Shown here piece after piece: positions 18,020-30,885 of a stretch of 64,000 nucleotides of DNA; the first letter of the stretch is position 1, and each line of letters begins with the position of its first letter. The notes beneath the pieces are model-generated. The model was not told where the DNA came from, did not search any database, and was given only the letters and a program-made list of their open reading frames with translations. The stretch is from Acidovorax sp. A1169. Lineage in GTDB: Bacteria; Pseudomonadota; Gammaproteobacteria; Burkholderiales; Burkholderiaceae_C. The stretch covers positions 1 through 64,000 of the forward strand of contig NZ_JAUZDX010000016.1 in assembly GCF_030704685.1 (NCBI RefSeq). Direction: 5' to 3'. The position numbers and the translations under genes were made by a program.

Positions 18020-19300
18020 TCAGTCTGCGTTCAGGCTTTCGGCCCAGGTCAGGGCCTGCAGGTGGGCCCAGTTGACCTGGCGGTTCGACAGGTGCAGGGC
18101 TTCGGCCGTGCGGGCAAACACCACTTCGTCGCCGCTTTCGCAGGCCTTGGTCAGCTCCAGGAACGGGGCGAACACACCGGTGTTGTGCAGCAGCGCGTCG
18201 GTCACGGCCTGGGGCAGGGCCACGGATTCCAGGGCCTTCTCAATCGGCACGTTGAGCATGGTGTCCAGCAGCGAGAACACGCCCACCACGAAGGCGTTGT
18301 CGCACTCTTCGGGCGGCAGCAGTTCGGAGGCCAGCAGCTCCATCAGGCGGCCGCGCACCACGGCGGTCTGGCCCACGGCTGGTGGCGAGCCATCGGCGCG
18401 CGAGGTGGTCATGAGCAGCGCCGCCCAGCGGAACAGCTTTTTCAGGCCGAGGATCATCACCGCGTGCCGGAACGAGGTGATCTCGCACGACAGGCCGAAG
18501 CCCGAGGAGTTGATGAAGCGCAGCAGGTTGAAGGACAGCGTGGGGTCCTTCTTGAGCAGGTCCTCGATCTCGGAGGTGCTGGCCTGTTTGCGCACCAGGT
18601 TGATCAGCTGGATGATGGTGGCCTGTGAAGGCCGGATGGTGGTGGCCTTGACCAGCGAGGGCTTGGCGAACCAGAAACCCTGGAACAGCTTCACGCCCAG
18701 GTCGAGCATCATCTTGAACTGCTCGGGCGTCTCCACCTTTTCGGCCACCAGCGTGGCCTTGGCGTAGTTGCCGGCAAACTTGACCAGGGGCCCTGCCAGC
18801 TCGGGCTTGAAGGCCTGCATGTCCAGCTTGATGAAGGCCGCCAGCGGCATCCAGCTGGCATAGGCCCGGCGCAGGGCATGCTGGTTGAACGCCAGGCGAA
18901 AACCGCGGGCGCGCAGCGACTCGAGCACGGGCACGCGGCCGTCGATCTCTTCCTGGGTGGCACTGTCGGGCAGCGGGGGCACTTCGAGCACCACCTTTTC
19001 GGGGTGGATCAGCTCCAGGTGGCCGCCGGCCAGGCTGTCGTGCGTGCAGTTGATGAAGACCACCTTCTTGCCCACCAGGGCTTCGGTGCCCGCGTACGAC
19101 AGGGCATTGAACAGCAGGGCGGCATCGCTGGCGGCGGTGTGCGAGGCGGTGGCGGTGGAGCGGTCGAACAGCTCGTAACCATACACGGCACGGTGCTGGT
19201 CCACGATGGGCTGGCGCGCAATGATGGCCAGATTGCTGTCTTCGACGTTCTCCTGGGTCGTGTCGACTTCGGAGGCGGCTTGTTCAGGGGTGGTCGACAT
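18020..19300 (-). CDS. Degenerate-EAL plus HDOD signalling protein (paralogue 1)
   Basis: A soluble 426-residue YuxH-type protein. Residues about 23-200 form an EAL-like fold starting IARQPIVDQHRAVYGYELFDR, but the EAL motif reads YELF and the metal-binding residues for c-di-GMP hydrolysis are not recognisable, so phosphodiesterase activity is unlikely. Residues about 215-400 are an HDOD domain (LVRKQASTSEIEDLLKKDPTLSFNLLRFINS, then GLKKLFRWAALLM). HDOD proteins are regulatory scaffolds in motility and c-di-GMP signalling. The same architecture is encoded immediately upstream at 19.4-20.7 kb, with long shared segments. Confidence 0.9.
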   Translation of the reverse strand: MSTTPEQAASEVDTTQENVEDSNLAIIARQPIVDQHRAVYGYELFDRSTATASHTAASDAALLFNALSYAGTEALVGKKVVFINCTHDSLAGGHLELIHPEKVVLEVPPLPDSATQEEIDGRVPVLESLRARGFRLAFNQHALRRAYASWMPLAAFIKLDMQAFKPELAGPLVKFAGNYAKATLVAEKVETPEQFKMMLDLGVKLFQGFWFAKPSLVKATTIRPSQATIIQLINLVRKQASTSEIEDLLKKDPTLSFNLLRFINSSGFGLSCEITSFRHAVMILGLKKLFRWAALLMTTSRADGSPPAVGQTAVVRGRLMELLASELLPPEECDNAFVVGVFSLLDTMLNVPIEKALESVALPQAVTDALLHNTGVFAPFLELTKACESGDEVVFARTAEALHLSNRQVNWAHLQALTWAESLNAD

Positions 19301-19413
19301 GGGCGCTTGGATAGGGATAGACAGAGAGGGCTACTGGATCGGATTCTAGACCCGCTGCAGTAATCCTTCTGTATGCATCTTGCACGTCTCTCGGGCGCAG
19401 GGTCAATCCTCGG

Positions 19414-20685
19414 TCAGTCCTCGGTCAATTGGTCGGCCCAGGCCAGGGCCTGCAGGTGGGCCAGGTTGATCTGCTGGCTGGACAGGTGCAAGGTGCCGGC
19501 GGCGCGGTCGAAAACGGCGTCGTCGCTGGATTCGCAGGCCTCGGCCAGGTTCAGCAGGTCACCCAGGAAGCCCTCGCGGCGCAGCAGGGCCGCTGCAGAG
19601 GCCTCGGGCACGTTGAGCAGGCCGATGGCCGATTCCATGGGTATGGAGAGCATCACGTCCAGCAGGGAGAAGATGCCCACGACGAAGGCCTGGTCGGCCT
19701 CGTCGGGGGGCAGGGTCTCCAGCGCCAGCAGTTCCATCAGGCGCCCGCGCACCACGGCGGTCTGGCCCACGGACGAGGGTGCGCCGCTGGTGCGTGAGGC
19801 CGTGAGCAGCAAGGCTGCCCAGCGGAACAGTTTTTTCAGGCCCATCAGCATCACCGCCTGGCGGAAGGAGGTGATCTCGCGGTTCATGCCGAAACCGGCC
19901 GAATTGATCAGGCGCATCAGGTTGAAGGCCAGGCCCGCATCCTTCTTGAGCACCTCTTCGATTTCGTCGGTGCTGGCCTGCTGGCGCACCAGGTTGATCA
20001 GCTGGATGATGCTGCTTTGCGCCGGCGTGAGCAGTTTCGCCTCGACCAGTGCCGGGCGGGCGAACCAGTAGCCCTGGAACAGCTGCACGCCCTGGGTGGA
20101 GACCGTGTCGTACTGCTGGGCGGTTTCCACCTTCTCGGCGATCAGTTCGGCCTGGGAGTGGCGCCCGGCATAGCTGATCAGCACCGCCAGCTGGTCGACT
20201 GCCAGCACCGACAGGTCGAGCTTGATGTAGTCGGCCAGCGGCAGCCAGGGAGCATAGGTCGATTGCAGCACCGTGTGGTTGAACGCCAGGTGAAAGCCGC
20301 GTTCGCGCAGGCCGCTGAGGATGGGCAGGCGCGCAGCCACCTCATCGGTCGCGGCGTGGCCCAGGGGCGGGATCTCCAGCACCACCTTGTCGGGGTCCAG
20401 CAGCTCCAGGTGGCCGCCCGAAAGGCTCTCGTGCGTGCAGTTCACGAAGATCAGCTTCTTGCCCACCAGCTCTTCGGTGCCCGCATGCGAGAGGGCGTTG
20501 AAGATCAGGATCACATCGCTGGCCGCCGTGTGGGCGGCTTCGGTGCGCGAGCGGTTGAACAGCTCGTAGCCGACCACGATCTGCTGGCCATTGACGATGG
20601 CCTGGCGCGCGATCATTGCCACGGAAGACTGCCCAGGCGCAGGCCGGGCTGGGTAGGTGGTTCCATGGGCAGGGTGGGTGGACAT
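19414..20685 (-). CDS. Degenerate-EAL plus HDOD signalling protein (paralogue 2)
   Basis: 423 residues from the ATG at 20685 (MSTHPAHGTTYP); an in-frame extension to 20829 lacks domain similarity. The EAL-like part begins IARQAIVNGQQIVVGYELFNR and again lacks the catalytic EAL motif. The HDOD part has LINLVRQQASTDEIEEVLKKD and GLKKLFRWAALLL. VGQTAVVRGRLMELLA is identical in both copies, indicating tandem duplication. A TACAAT at 20739-20734 could be its -10, with a leader of about 45 nt. A gap of 113 bp separates the copies, so they may have separate promoters. Confidence 0.9.
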   Translation of the reverse strand: MSTHPAHGTTYPARPAPGQSSVAMIARQAIVNGQQIVVGYELFNRSRTEAAHTAASDVILIFNALSHAGTEELVGKKLIFVNCTHESLSGGHLELLDPDKVVLEIPPLGHAATDEVAARLPILSGLRERGFHLAFNHTVLQSTYAPWLPLADYIKLDLSVLAVDQLAVLISYAGRHSQAELIAEKVETAQQYDTVSTQGVQLFQGYWFARPALVEAKLLTPAQSSIIQLINLVRQQASTDEIEEVLKKDAGLAFNLMRLINSAGFGMNREITSFRQAVMLMGLKKLFRWAALLLTASRTSGAPSSVGQTAVVRGRLMELLALETLPPDEADQAFVVGIFSLLDVMLSIPMESAIGLLNVPEASAAALLRREGFLGDLLNLAEACESSDDAVFDRAAGTLHLSSQQINLAHLQALAWADQLTED

Positions 20686-20767
20686 GGATCGTGGATGCGT
20701 TGACTGTGCATGAAGGGAGGGGGGACGCGAGGCATTGTAGGGAAGTTCGGGTGTCCGAGCAGCCTGC

Positions 20768-21571
20768 TCAGCCCTGCTGGAGCCACAGGAGCTCGGTGTC
20801 GGTGAACCCGGCGGCGCGGCGGGCGGCATCGTTGAACGGCGGCTTCAGGCGCGGTGCTTCGTATTGGCGCGCCAGCACGCTGTAGTGCGCCTCGGGCTCC
20901 AGCCCCTGGCGCGTGCACAGCCAGCGGTACCAGTGGTTGCCGATGGCGACATGGCCCACTTCGTCGCGCAGGATGATCTCGAGGATGTCCACGGCGGCCA
21001 GCGCATCGGGCGTGCCCACCTGGCGCAGCTTGCGCTGGATCTGCGGGGTGGCGTCCAGGCCGCGCGCCTCCATCGTGCGTGGCACCAGGGCCATGCGCGC
21101 CAGGACATCGTCCTGCGTCTTCTCGCACATGGTCCACTGGCCCTGGTGGGCCGGGAAGTCGCCATAGTCATGGCCGTGCGTGCGCAGATGTTCGCGCAGC
21201 AGGTTGAAGTGGGTGGCCTCCTCGGCCGCCACGCGCAGCCAGTCCAGGTAGTAGGCGCCTGGCATGCCGTCGAAGCGCCAGACGGCATCGAGCGCCAGGT
21301 TGATGGCGTTGAACTCGATGTGGGCGATGGCGTGCAGCAAAATGGCCCGGCCTTCGGGCGTGGCGGGGGAGCGGCGGGCCAGCTCGGTGTGCCGCAGCAG
21401 CACCGGGCGCTCCGGGCGACCGGGCAGCACGCCAGGTTCCACGGGGCCTTCAGGGGCTTTGTCTGCTATTGAAAGCTGAGCGGCCTGCGCGTGCAGGCTC
21501 AGCGACTGCGCCGCTTTTTGTTCGGGGTCTGCAAGGCACAAGACCTGCAGTGCACGTTGGCGTAGCTCCAT
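20768..21571 (-). CDS. DUF455 ferritin-like protein
   Basis: 267 residues from ATG 21571. The core has the carboxylate/His pattern of a ferritin-like di-metal four-helix bundle: HAIAHIEFNAINLALDAVWRF, EEATHFNLLREHL and RDEVGHVAIGNHWYRWL. This is the DUF455 family, for which I know no established enzymatic role; MiaE-like tRNA hydroxylases share the fold. A TAGAAT hexamer ends 7 nt before the ATG, so the mRNA may be leaderless. It faces away from the gamma carbonic anhydrase gene with about 100 bp between starts. Confidence 0.87.
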   Translation of the reverse strand: MELRQRALQVLCLADPEQKAAQSLSLHAQAAQLSIADKAPEGPVEPGVLPGRPERPVLLRHTELARRSPATPEGRAILLHAIAHIEFNAINLALDAVWRFDGMPGAYYLDWLRVAAEEATHFNLLREHLRTHGHDYGDFPAHQGQWTMCEKTQDDVLARMALVPRTMEARGLDATPQIQRKLRQVGTPDALAAVDILEIILRDEVGHVAIGNHWYRWLCTRQGLEPEAHYSVLARQYEAPRLKPPFNDAARRAAGFTDTELLWLQQG

Positions 21572-21578
21572 CCTTACA

Positions 21579-21584
21579 ATTCTA
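21579..21584 (-). promoter_or_regulatory. -10 element directly before the DUF455 gene
   Basis: TAGAAT on the minus strand, 7 nt from the ATG. The intervening TGTAAGG abuts the start and is too close to act as a normal Shine-Dalgarno. Confidence 0.45.
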
Positions 21585-21674
21585 GGCCCTGCCATCTGCA
21601 ACGCCGCAAACGCTTTGTAACCATTGGCAGGCCCTGATGCGCGCAATATTTTCTTTCTGTCTGGAGTCTGCGGT

Positions 21675-22199
21675 ATGGCGATTTACGAACTCGATGGTGC
21701 GATTCCCCAGGTGGCCGCTTCGGCCTGGGTGGCCGACAGCGCCCAGGTGATGGGCAACGTGGTGCTGGGCGAGGACGTGAGCGTCTGGTTCGGCACCGTG
21801 GTGCGCGGCGACACGGAAAGCATCACCATCGGCGCCGGCTCCAATATCCAGGATGCCAGCGTGCTGCACGCCGACATCGGCAAGCCGCTGGTGGTGGGCG
21901 AGCGCGTGACGGTGGGCCACCAGGTCATGCTGCACGGCTGCACCATCGGCGACGAATCGCTGATCGGCATCGGGGCCATCGTGCTCAACGGCGCGAAGAT
22001 CGGCAAGCACTGCCTGGTGGGTGCCGGCGCGCTGGTGACCGAGGGCAAGGAGTTTCCCGATGGCTCCATGATCATTGGCAGCCCCGCGAAGGCGGTGCGC
22101 GAACTGTCTCCCGAGCAGATCGAGGGCCTGCGCCAGAGCGCGCAGCATTACATCGACAATGCGCGCCGCTTTCACAGCGGTCTGCACCGGATCGCTTGA
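21675..22199 (+). CDS. Gamma-class carbonic anhydrase family protein
   Basis: 174 residues forming a left-handed beta helix of hexapeptide repeats (VMGNVVLGEDVSVWFGTVVRGD onwards). Zinc ligands of the Cam/YrdA family are visible: His in VLHADIG, and two His in VGHQVMLHGCTIGD. It may catalyse CO2 hydration, but many family members show no measurable activity. TGGAG upstream supports ATG 21675 rather than the longer frame from 21624. hslO follows after 45 bp, possibly co-transcribed. Confidence 0.9.
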   Translation: MAIYELDGAIPQVAASAWVADSAQVMGNVVLGEDVSVWFGTVVRGDTESITIGAGSNIQDASVLHADIGKPLVVGERVTVGHQVMLHGCTIGDESLIGIGAIVLNGAKIGKHCLVGAGALVTEGKEFPDGSMIIGSPAKAVRELSPEQIEGLRQSAQHYIDNARRFHSGLHRIA

Positions 22200-22244
22200 G
22201 CACTTTTCTCGGCCGATCCCCGTATTTGACTGGAACCCTGCTTA

Positions 22245-23237
22245 GTGTCTGAACTTCACAAATTCCTCTTCGATGGCCTGCCTGTGCGCGGCATGCTCGT
22301 GCGCCTGACCGACGCCTGGACCGACATCCTGGGCCGGCGTGCCGGCAATTCGGCCACCGGCGCCTACGCCGCCCCGGTCACCGAACTGCTCGGCGAGATG
22401 GCGGCAGCCGGCGTGCTGATGCAGTCGAACATCAAGTTCAATGGCGCGCTGGTCCTGCAGGTGTTCGGCGACGGGCCGGTGAAGCTGGCCGTGGCCGAGG
22501 TGCAGTCCGACCTTTCTCTGCGCGCCACCGCCACCGTCACCAGCGAGGTGCCCGCCGATGCGCGCCTGAGCCAGATGGTGAACGTGGGCGGCGGCGGGCG
22601 TTGCGCCATCACGCTCGACCCCAAGAACCGCCACCCTGGCCAGCAGCCCTACCAGGGCGTGGTGCCCCTGCACGGCGACCACCACGAAAAGCTCGACCGC
22701 CTGTCGGACGTGCTGCAGCACTACATGCTGCAGTCCGAGCAGCTCGACACCGTGCTGGTGCTGGGCGCCAACGACAAGGTGGCGGCGGGCCTCTTGATCC
22801 AGCGCATGCCCATCAAGGGCGAGGGCAATCTGGCCTCTGGCCTGTCGCACCGCGAGAACGAAGACCAGATCGGCCACAACGAAGACTACAACCGCATCGC
22901 CCACCTGGCCGCCAGCCTGACCCGCGAGGAACTGCTGAGCCTGGACGTGGACACCATCCTGCGCCGCCTGTTCTGGGAGGAGAAGCTGGTGCGCTTCACG
23001 CCCCAGCAGGGCGAGACGGGGCCGCGCTTTGCCTGCACCTGCAGCCGCGAGCGCGTGAGCGCCATGCTGCGCAACCTGGGCGCAGAGGAGGCCGAGAGCA
23101 TCCTGGCCGAACGCGGCGAGATCGAGGTGGGCTGCGAGTTCTGCGGCCAGCAGTACCGCTTCGATGCGGTGGATGCGGCGCAGATCTTCGTGGAGCCGGC
23201 CATCATCCAACCGCCAGCGCCCACGGGCATGCAATAG
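22245..23237 (+). CDS. hslO: Redox-regulated chaperone Hsp33
   Basis: A cytosolic holdase switched on by oxidation plus unfolding (peroxide with heat, or hypochlorous acid). 330 residues from a GTG start (MSELHKFLFDGLPVRGMLVRLT). The conserved substrate-binding core includes GGRCAITLDPK and the C-terminal zinc/redox switch has both pairs, ACTCSRERV and GCEFCGQQYRFD, i.e. CxC and CxxC. The following gene is a small CZB protein, a family also linked to hypochlorous-acid sensing, though here with an altered ligand. Confidence 0.96.
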   Translation: MSELHKFLFDGLPVRGMLVRLTDAWTDILGRRAGNSATGAYAAPVTELLGEMAAAGVLMQSNIKFNGALVLQVFGDGPVKLAVAEVQSDLSLRATATVTSEVPADARLSQMVNVGGGGRCAITLDPKNRHPGQQPYQGVVPLHGDHHEKLDRLSDVLQHYMLQSEQLDTVLVLGANDKVAAGLLIQRMPIKGEGNLASGLSHRENEDQIGHNEDYNRIAHLAASLTREELLSLDVDTILRRLFWEEKLVRFTPQQGETGPRFACTCSRERVSAMLRNLGAEEAESILAERGEIEVGCEFCGQQYRFDAVDAAQIFVEPAIIQPPAPTGMQ

Positions 23238-23344
23238 GGGCGGTGGCCGCCGCACCGGGCTGGCCATCTAACCATCGTTGACAATCGCGGCCCCTGCGCG
23301 CTGCCTGGCGGGTCTACCATCAAGGCCTCTACCAAAGGTCTGCC

Positions 23345-23836
23345 ATGGGGTTTATCAGTCGGGTCATGGGCATGGGTGCCCGCCACAGGGGAGTGCCGCC
23401 ACTGGCGCTCTACGAAAGCTCGCTCGCTCAGGACTCCCGGCGTGCCGACACGGTGCTGGCCGTGCTCGACCTGGACGCCGCCATCAATGCCCACGAGCGC
23501 TGGAAAGAGCGGCTGATGGACTACCTCGAAGGCCGCTCCTCCAAGGGGCTGGACCCGGCCATGGTGCGCCGCACCGACCAGGACGCCCTGGGCCGCTGGC
23601 TGCAAGGGGTGGGTGCCGAACTGCTGGGCGACCGGCCGGCCTTCACCCTGCTGGTGGCGCGGCACGAGTATTTCCACGAACAGGCCGCCACCATTGTCGA
23701 GCTGGCGCAGCAGGGCGAATGGCCGCGGGTGGTTCAGGTGCTCAACGGCGGCTACCGCCACGGCTCCAGCCAGGTGGTGCTGCTGCTCAAGGAGCTCAAG
23801 CGCAGCCTGGCGCAGGAGGCCGGGTCAGCGCAGTGA
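23345..23836 (+). CDS. Stand-alone CZB (chemoreceptor zinc-binding) protein with Asp for Cys
   Basis: 163 residues, soluble, with no output domain. The CZB pattern is clear: first His in NAHERWKERL (His50), the C-x-x-G-x-W-L block as DALGRWLQGVG, and HEYFH (His107, His111). The usual zinc-ligand Cys is Asp80. In characterised CZB domains Cys forms a zinc-thiolate switch sensitive to hypochlorous acid; Asp could still bind zinc but could not be oxidised that way. It might regulate one of the chemoreceptors or a diguanylate cyclase in trans. Its 3' end overlaps the convergent gene at 23796 by 41 bp. Confidence 0.82.
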   Translation: MGFISRVMGMGARHRGVPPLALYESSLAQDSRRADTVLAVLDLDAAINAHERWKERLMDYLEGRSSKGLDPAMVRRTDQDALGRWLQGVGAELLGDRPAFTLLVARHEYFHEQAATIVELAQQGEWPRVVQVLNGGYRHGSSQVVLLLKELKRSLAQEAGSAQ

Positions 23837-24272
23837 ACAGCCGGTGCTCGCACACCGGGTCACTGCACTTTTCACACCCATAGGCACGCAGACGGGCCGC
23901 GCGGGATTCGTTGGCCTGCACGGCATCGCTTTCAGGCATGCCCAGCACGGCGCCTAGCGCGCGCAAGGCGCTGGCCAAACGGGCCGGCCCTGTTCCATAC
24001 ACCACCCGGTAGGCGACGCCCGCCGCATTGAGCGCCGCGCGCAGCTGCGCGTCGGCCGCCTGCTGCGCGGGCTGCTGGTCTAGCGGGCAGGGCAGGTCCA
24101 GGCCCATCAGCAGCGCCATCGAGGCGGTCTGGTCCAGGGCGGAGAAGTCCGCCAGCACGGTCAGCGTCACGGGTGTGGGGGAGGGCGTGGCGGCCAGGTG
24201 CGCCGCGAGGGCGTCGGCCAGATCCTGTGCGCCGGTGGCGGGCGCGCCCAGCAGCACGATCTTCAAAGGCAC
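23796..24272 (-). CDS. Hypothetical protein with P-loop-like N-terminus and C-terminal Cys cluster
   Basis: 158 residues from a GTG start at 24272. Not recognised. The start MPLKIVLLGAPATGAQDLADAL resembles a nucleotide-binding strand-loop-helix, though no full Walker A is present. Near the C-terminus YGCEKCSDPVCEHR gives three Cys and one His that could bind a metal. It follows ftsB on the same strand after 34 bp, making it the last gene of the pyrG-eno-ftsB string. The 3' end lies antisense to the CZB gene for 41 bp. Confidence 0.7.
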   Translation of the reverse strand: MPLKIVLLGAPATGAQDLADALAAHLAATPSPTPVTLTVLADFSALDQTASMALLMGLDLPCPLDQQPAQQAADAQLRAALNAAGVAYRVVYGTGPARLASALRALGAVLGMPESDAVQANESRAARLRAYGCEKCSDPVCEHRLFTALTRPPAPGCA

Positions 24273-24306
24273 GGAATCGGTCTGTGAGAGGGAGAGCCGA
24301 CGCCGC

Positions 24307-24585
24307 TCAGCGCGGCGTGAACTGCACGTAGATTTCGTTGGGCCGCACCATGCCCAGCTCGCTGCGCGCCTTTTCCTCGACCATGTCCAGGCCCTCCTTG
24401 AGGTCATGCACCTCGGAGGTCAGGCGCTCGTTGGCCTGCTGCGCCTGTGCGTTGGCGGCTTTCTGCACGTCGATCTGGCGCTGCATCTCGTTCACGCGCG
24501 GCAGGCTGCCGCGCCCCAGCCACAGCTGGGCGTGCACGGCTGCCAGCAGGGCCAGCAGCACAACGGGAACAAGGCGGTTGACCAT
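24307..24585 (-). CDS. ftsB: Cell division protein FtsB
   Basis: A small bitopic divisome protein (92 residues) that bridges FtsL and FtsQ. Short cytoplasmic start, one TM segment (LVPVVLLALLAAVHAQLWLG, about 5-24), then a coiled coil with the MQRQIDVQKAANAQAQQANERL heptads, and a C-terminal part ending ARSELGMVRPNEIYVQF, typical of FtsB (DivIC). It follows eno by about 100 bp, the conserved proteobacterial order. Confidence 0.94.
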   Translation of the reverse strand: MVNRLVPVVLLALLAAVHAQLWLGRGSLPRVNEMQRQIDVQKAANAQAQQANERLTSEVHDLKEGLDMVEEKARSELGMVRPNEIYVQFTPR

Positions 24586-24688
24586 GGCGCTTCAGCTTAC
24601 CAGCCACACGCCATGGCCACAGCACCGCCCCGCCAGGGGCGGGCGGCGCGCAACGGGGCGGGCGGCCGGGCCGGCATGCGGGCAGGGA

Positions 24689-26143
<1,455 letters not shown>

Positions 26144-26434
26144 CTACACACCCTCCACGCAGACCATGCGCATGATGGCGGCGCCTTCGCGCGCGGCCTT
26201 GGCCTTCTGGTACTCGGGGGTGTCGTAGAAGGCGCGGGCCGCCTCGAAGCTCGGGAACTTGAGGATCACGGTGCGGCCGGGGTTCCAGTCGCCTTCCAGC
26301 ACCTCGACCTTGCCGCCGCGCACGCACACTTCGGCGCCATGGGCCTGCATGGCGATGGTGCTCCACTTGCGGTACTCCTCGTACTGCGTGGGGTTGGTGA
26401 CGGTGACGGATGCGATGACGTAACCACTGCTCAT
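26144..26434 (-). CDS. DUF1330 dimeric alpha-beta-barrel protein
   Basis: 96 residues of the DUF1330 family, a ferredoxin-like dimeric alpha-beta barrel (MSSGYVIASVTVTNPTQYEEYRKWS, then GGKVEVLEGDWNPGRTVILKFPSFEAARAF). The biochemical function of the family is not established. It starts 3 bp after the kdsA stop, so the two are very probably co-translated from one mRNA. Confidence 0.9.
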   Translation of the reverse strand: MSSGYVIASVTVTNPTQYEEYRKWSTIAMQAHGAEVCVRGGKVEVLEGDWNPGRTVILKFPSFEAARAFYDTPEYQKAKAAREGAAIMRMVCVEGV

Positions 26435-26437
26435 GTC

Positions 26438-27295
<858 letters not shown>

Positions 27296-27331
27296 GGCAG
27301 GGTCTCTTCTTTTCTGGGTGGGTTGTGCCGA

Positions 27332-29034
<1,703 letters not shown>

Positions 29035-29101
29035 GATGGCCGCCCGGCACCGGGCCTGCCAAGGTCTTTTGAAGCCATGCACCGGCAGGCTGGCCGTCTG
29101 C

Positions 29102-29107
29102 TAAATT
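29102..29107 (+). promoter_or_regulatory. -10 element placing coaBC mRNA start at its ATG
   Basis: TAAATT ends 7 nt before the coaBC ATG, and the intervening CGCGCCC contains no ribosome binding site. Confidence 0.45.
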
Positions 29108-29114
29108 CGCGCCC

Positions 29115-30338
29115 ATGAATGAGCTTGCTGGCAAACACATTGTTCTGGGACTGAGCGGAGGCGTGGCTTGCTACAAGTCGGCCGATCTATGCCGCCAACT
29201 GATCAAGGAGGGCGCCACCGTGCAGGTGGTGATGACCGAGGCGGCCGCGCAGTTCATCACGCCGGTGACCATGCAGGCCCTGTCGGGGCGGCCCGTGTAC
29301 GGCTCGCAGTGGGACGCGCGCGAGCCCAACAACATGCCCCACATCAACCTGAGCCGCGAGGCCGACGCCATCCTGATCGCGCCCTGCAGCGCCGATTTCA
29401 TCGCCCGGCTCGTCGAGGGCCGCTCGGACGAGCTCCTGAGCCTGCTGTGCCTGGCACGCCCCATGGACCGCGTGCCGCTGCTGCTGGCGCCCGCCATGAA
29501 CCGCGAGATGTGGGCCCACCCCGCGACCCAGCGCAACCTTGCCCAGGTCGCGAAAGACGGCGCCCGGGTGCTCGGCGTGGGCAACGGCGACCAGGCCTGT
29601 GGCGAGACCGGCGACGGCCGCATGCTCGAACCGCTGGAACTGCTCGACGAATTGATCGCCTTTTTCACGCCCAAGCCGCTGGCCGGGCGCAAGGTGCTGA
29701 TCACGGCCGGTCCGACCTTCGAGGCCATCGACCCGGTGCGCGGCATCACCAACCTGTCGAGCGGCAAGATGGGCTTTTCCATCGCCCGCGCCGCGCGCGA
29801 AGCCGGTGCCGAGGTGACCCTGGTGGCTGGGCCCGTGCACCTGCCCACGCCGCGTGGCGTGCAGCGGGTCAACGTGCAGTCGGCCCAGCAGATGCTGGCT
29901 GCGGTGATGGCGCTGGCGCCCACGTCCTCGGTGTTCATCGCCACGGCGGCCGTGGCCGACTGGCGCCCGGCCACGCAGGCCGATGAAAAGATCAAGAAGG
30001 ACGGCTCGGGCCAGGCCCCGACGCTCGCCTTCGTCGAGAACCCCGACATCCTGGCCACCGTGGCCCGGTTGCCCGAGGCGCTGTCGGGCGAACTCTACTG
30101 CGTGGGTTTTGCTGCGGAAAGCCACGACCTGCTGGCCCATGCCACTGCCAAGCGCCTGCGCAAGAAAATTCCGCTGCTGGTGGGCAATATCGGCCCCGCC
30201 ACCTTCGGCCAGGACGACAATGCCCTGCTGCTCGTGGACGAGCATGGCCACCGCGAACTGCCCCTGGCGTCCAAGCGCTCATTGGCGCAGCGCCTGGTGG
30301 CCGAGGTGGCTGCGCGGCTGCCCGCGCGGCGCGGCTGA
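29115..30338 (+). CDS. coaBC: Bifunctional phosphopantothenoylcysteine decarboxylase / phosphopantothenate-cysteine ligase
   Basis: Carries out two successive steps of coenzyme A synthesis. 407 residues. The N-terminal FMN-dependent CoaC part has [36 protein letters not shown] and the substrate-clamp [10 protein letters not shown]. The CoaB ligase part starts near residue 190 ([22 protein letters not shown]), with [12 protein letters not shown] and the KIKKDG loop. Head of an apparent coaBC-small membrane protein-dut operon, a linkage (coaBC-dut) common in bacteria. Confidence 0.97.
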   Translation: MNELAGKHIVLGLSGGVACYKSADLCRQLIKEGATVQVVMTEAAAQFITPVTMQALSGRPVYGSQWDAREPNNMPHINLSREADAILIAPCSADFIARLVEGRSDELLSLLCLARPMDRVPLLLAPAMNREMWAHPATQRNLAQVAKDGARVLGVGNGDQACGETGDGRMLEPLELLDELIAFFTPKPLAGRKVLITAGPTFEAIDPVRGITNLSSGKMGFSIARAAREAGAEVTLVAGPVHLPTPRGVQRVNVQSAQQMLAAVMALAPTSSVFIATAAVADWRPATQADEKIKKDGSGQAPTLAFVENPDILATVARLPEALSGELYCVGFAAESHDLLAHATAKRLRKKIPLLVGNIGPATFGQDDNALLLVDEHGHRELPLASKRSLAQRLVAEVAARLPARRG

Positions 30339-30378
30339 TGGTTTTTGCCCCTTTTCTTGACCCCTGCGGGGAGGCCCT

Positions 30379-30885
30379 ATGACGATGCACTCGATCAAGC
30401 CCGAATGGGACACCCCGCCCAATGGCGACTTCGCCAGCTATGTGGAGCGGCTGAGCGCATCCCAGGCGCTGCAGTCGGGGCGGGCGCAGGCGGCCCATTC
30501 CGCGCAGGTGACGCAGCAGCACCAGTTGCCCGGCGGCGTGGCCCCCGGCTCCGCGCAGGCGGCGGCGCGCCAGGGCGGCGCCAGCCCGGTACCGCTGGCG
30601 GTGGCCTTGCCACCCGACCTGCTGAAAGTGGTGGCGCCCTTCATCGGCCTGGTGCGCATCGCCCGCACGCTGCTGGCCGTGGTCGCGGCGGTGCATGCGC
30701 TCACGCTCCTGATGGTGGGCCAGGGCTCGTGGTTCGGGCTGGCGGTGATGGCCGGCCTGTGGTGGTTCATGGGCATCGTGATCAACGCTGCCGCGTCGGC
30801 GGGCACCTCAGTGGTGCCGCCAGCGGCCGTGAAGGAGCGCCAGCGGCAAGGGGCCCAGCAGCGCAAGACAGGAAACAAGAAGTGA
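30379..30885 (+). CDS. Hypothetical two-TM membrane protein between coaBC and dut
   Basis: 168 residues, not recognised. A polar Gln/Ala-rich N-terminal half is followed by two hydrophobic segments (about residues 94-113, [19 protein letters not shown], and 117-138, [20 protein letters not shown]) and a basic tail [15 protein letters not shown], suggesting a membrane hairpin with both ends in the cytoplasm. Its TGA overlaps the dut GTG (GTGA), so dut translation is probably coupled to it. Confidence 0.75.
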   Translation: MTMHSIKPEWDTPPNGDFASYVERLSASQALQSGRAQAAHSAQVTQQHQLPGGVAPGSAQAAARQGGASPVPLAVALPPDLLKVVAPFIGLVRIARTLLAVVAAVHALTLLMVGQGSWFGLAVMAGLWWFMGIVINAAASAGTSVVPPAAVKERQRQGAQQRKTGNKK

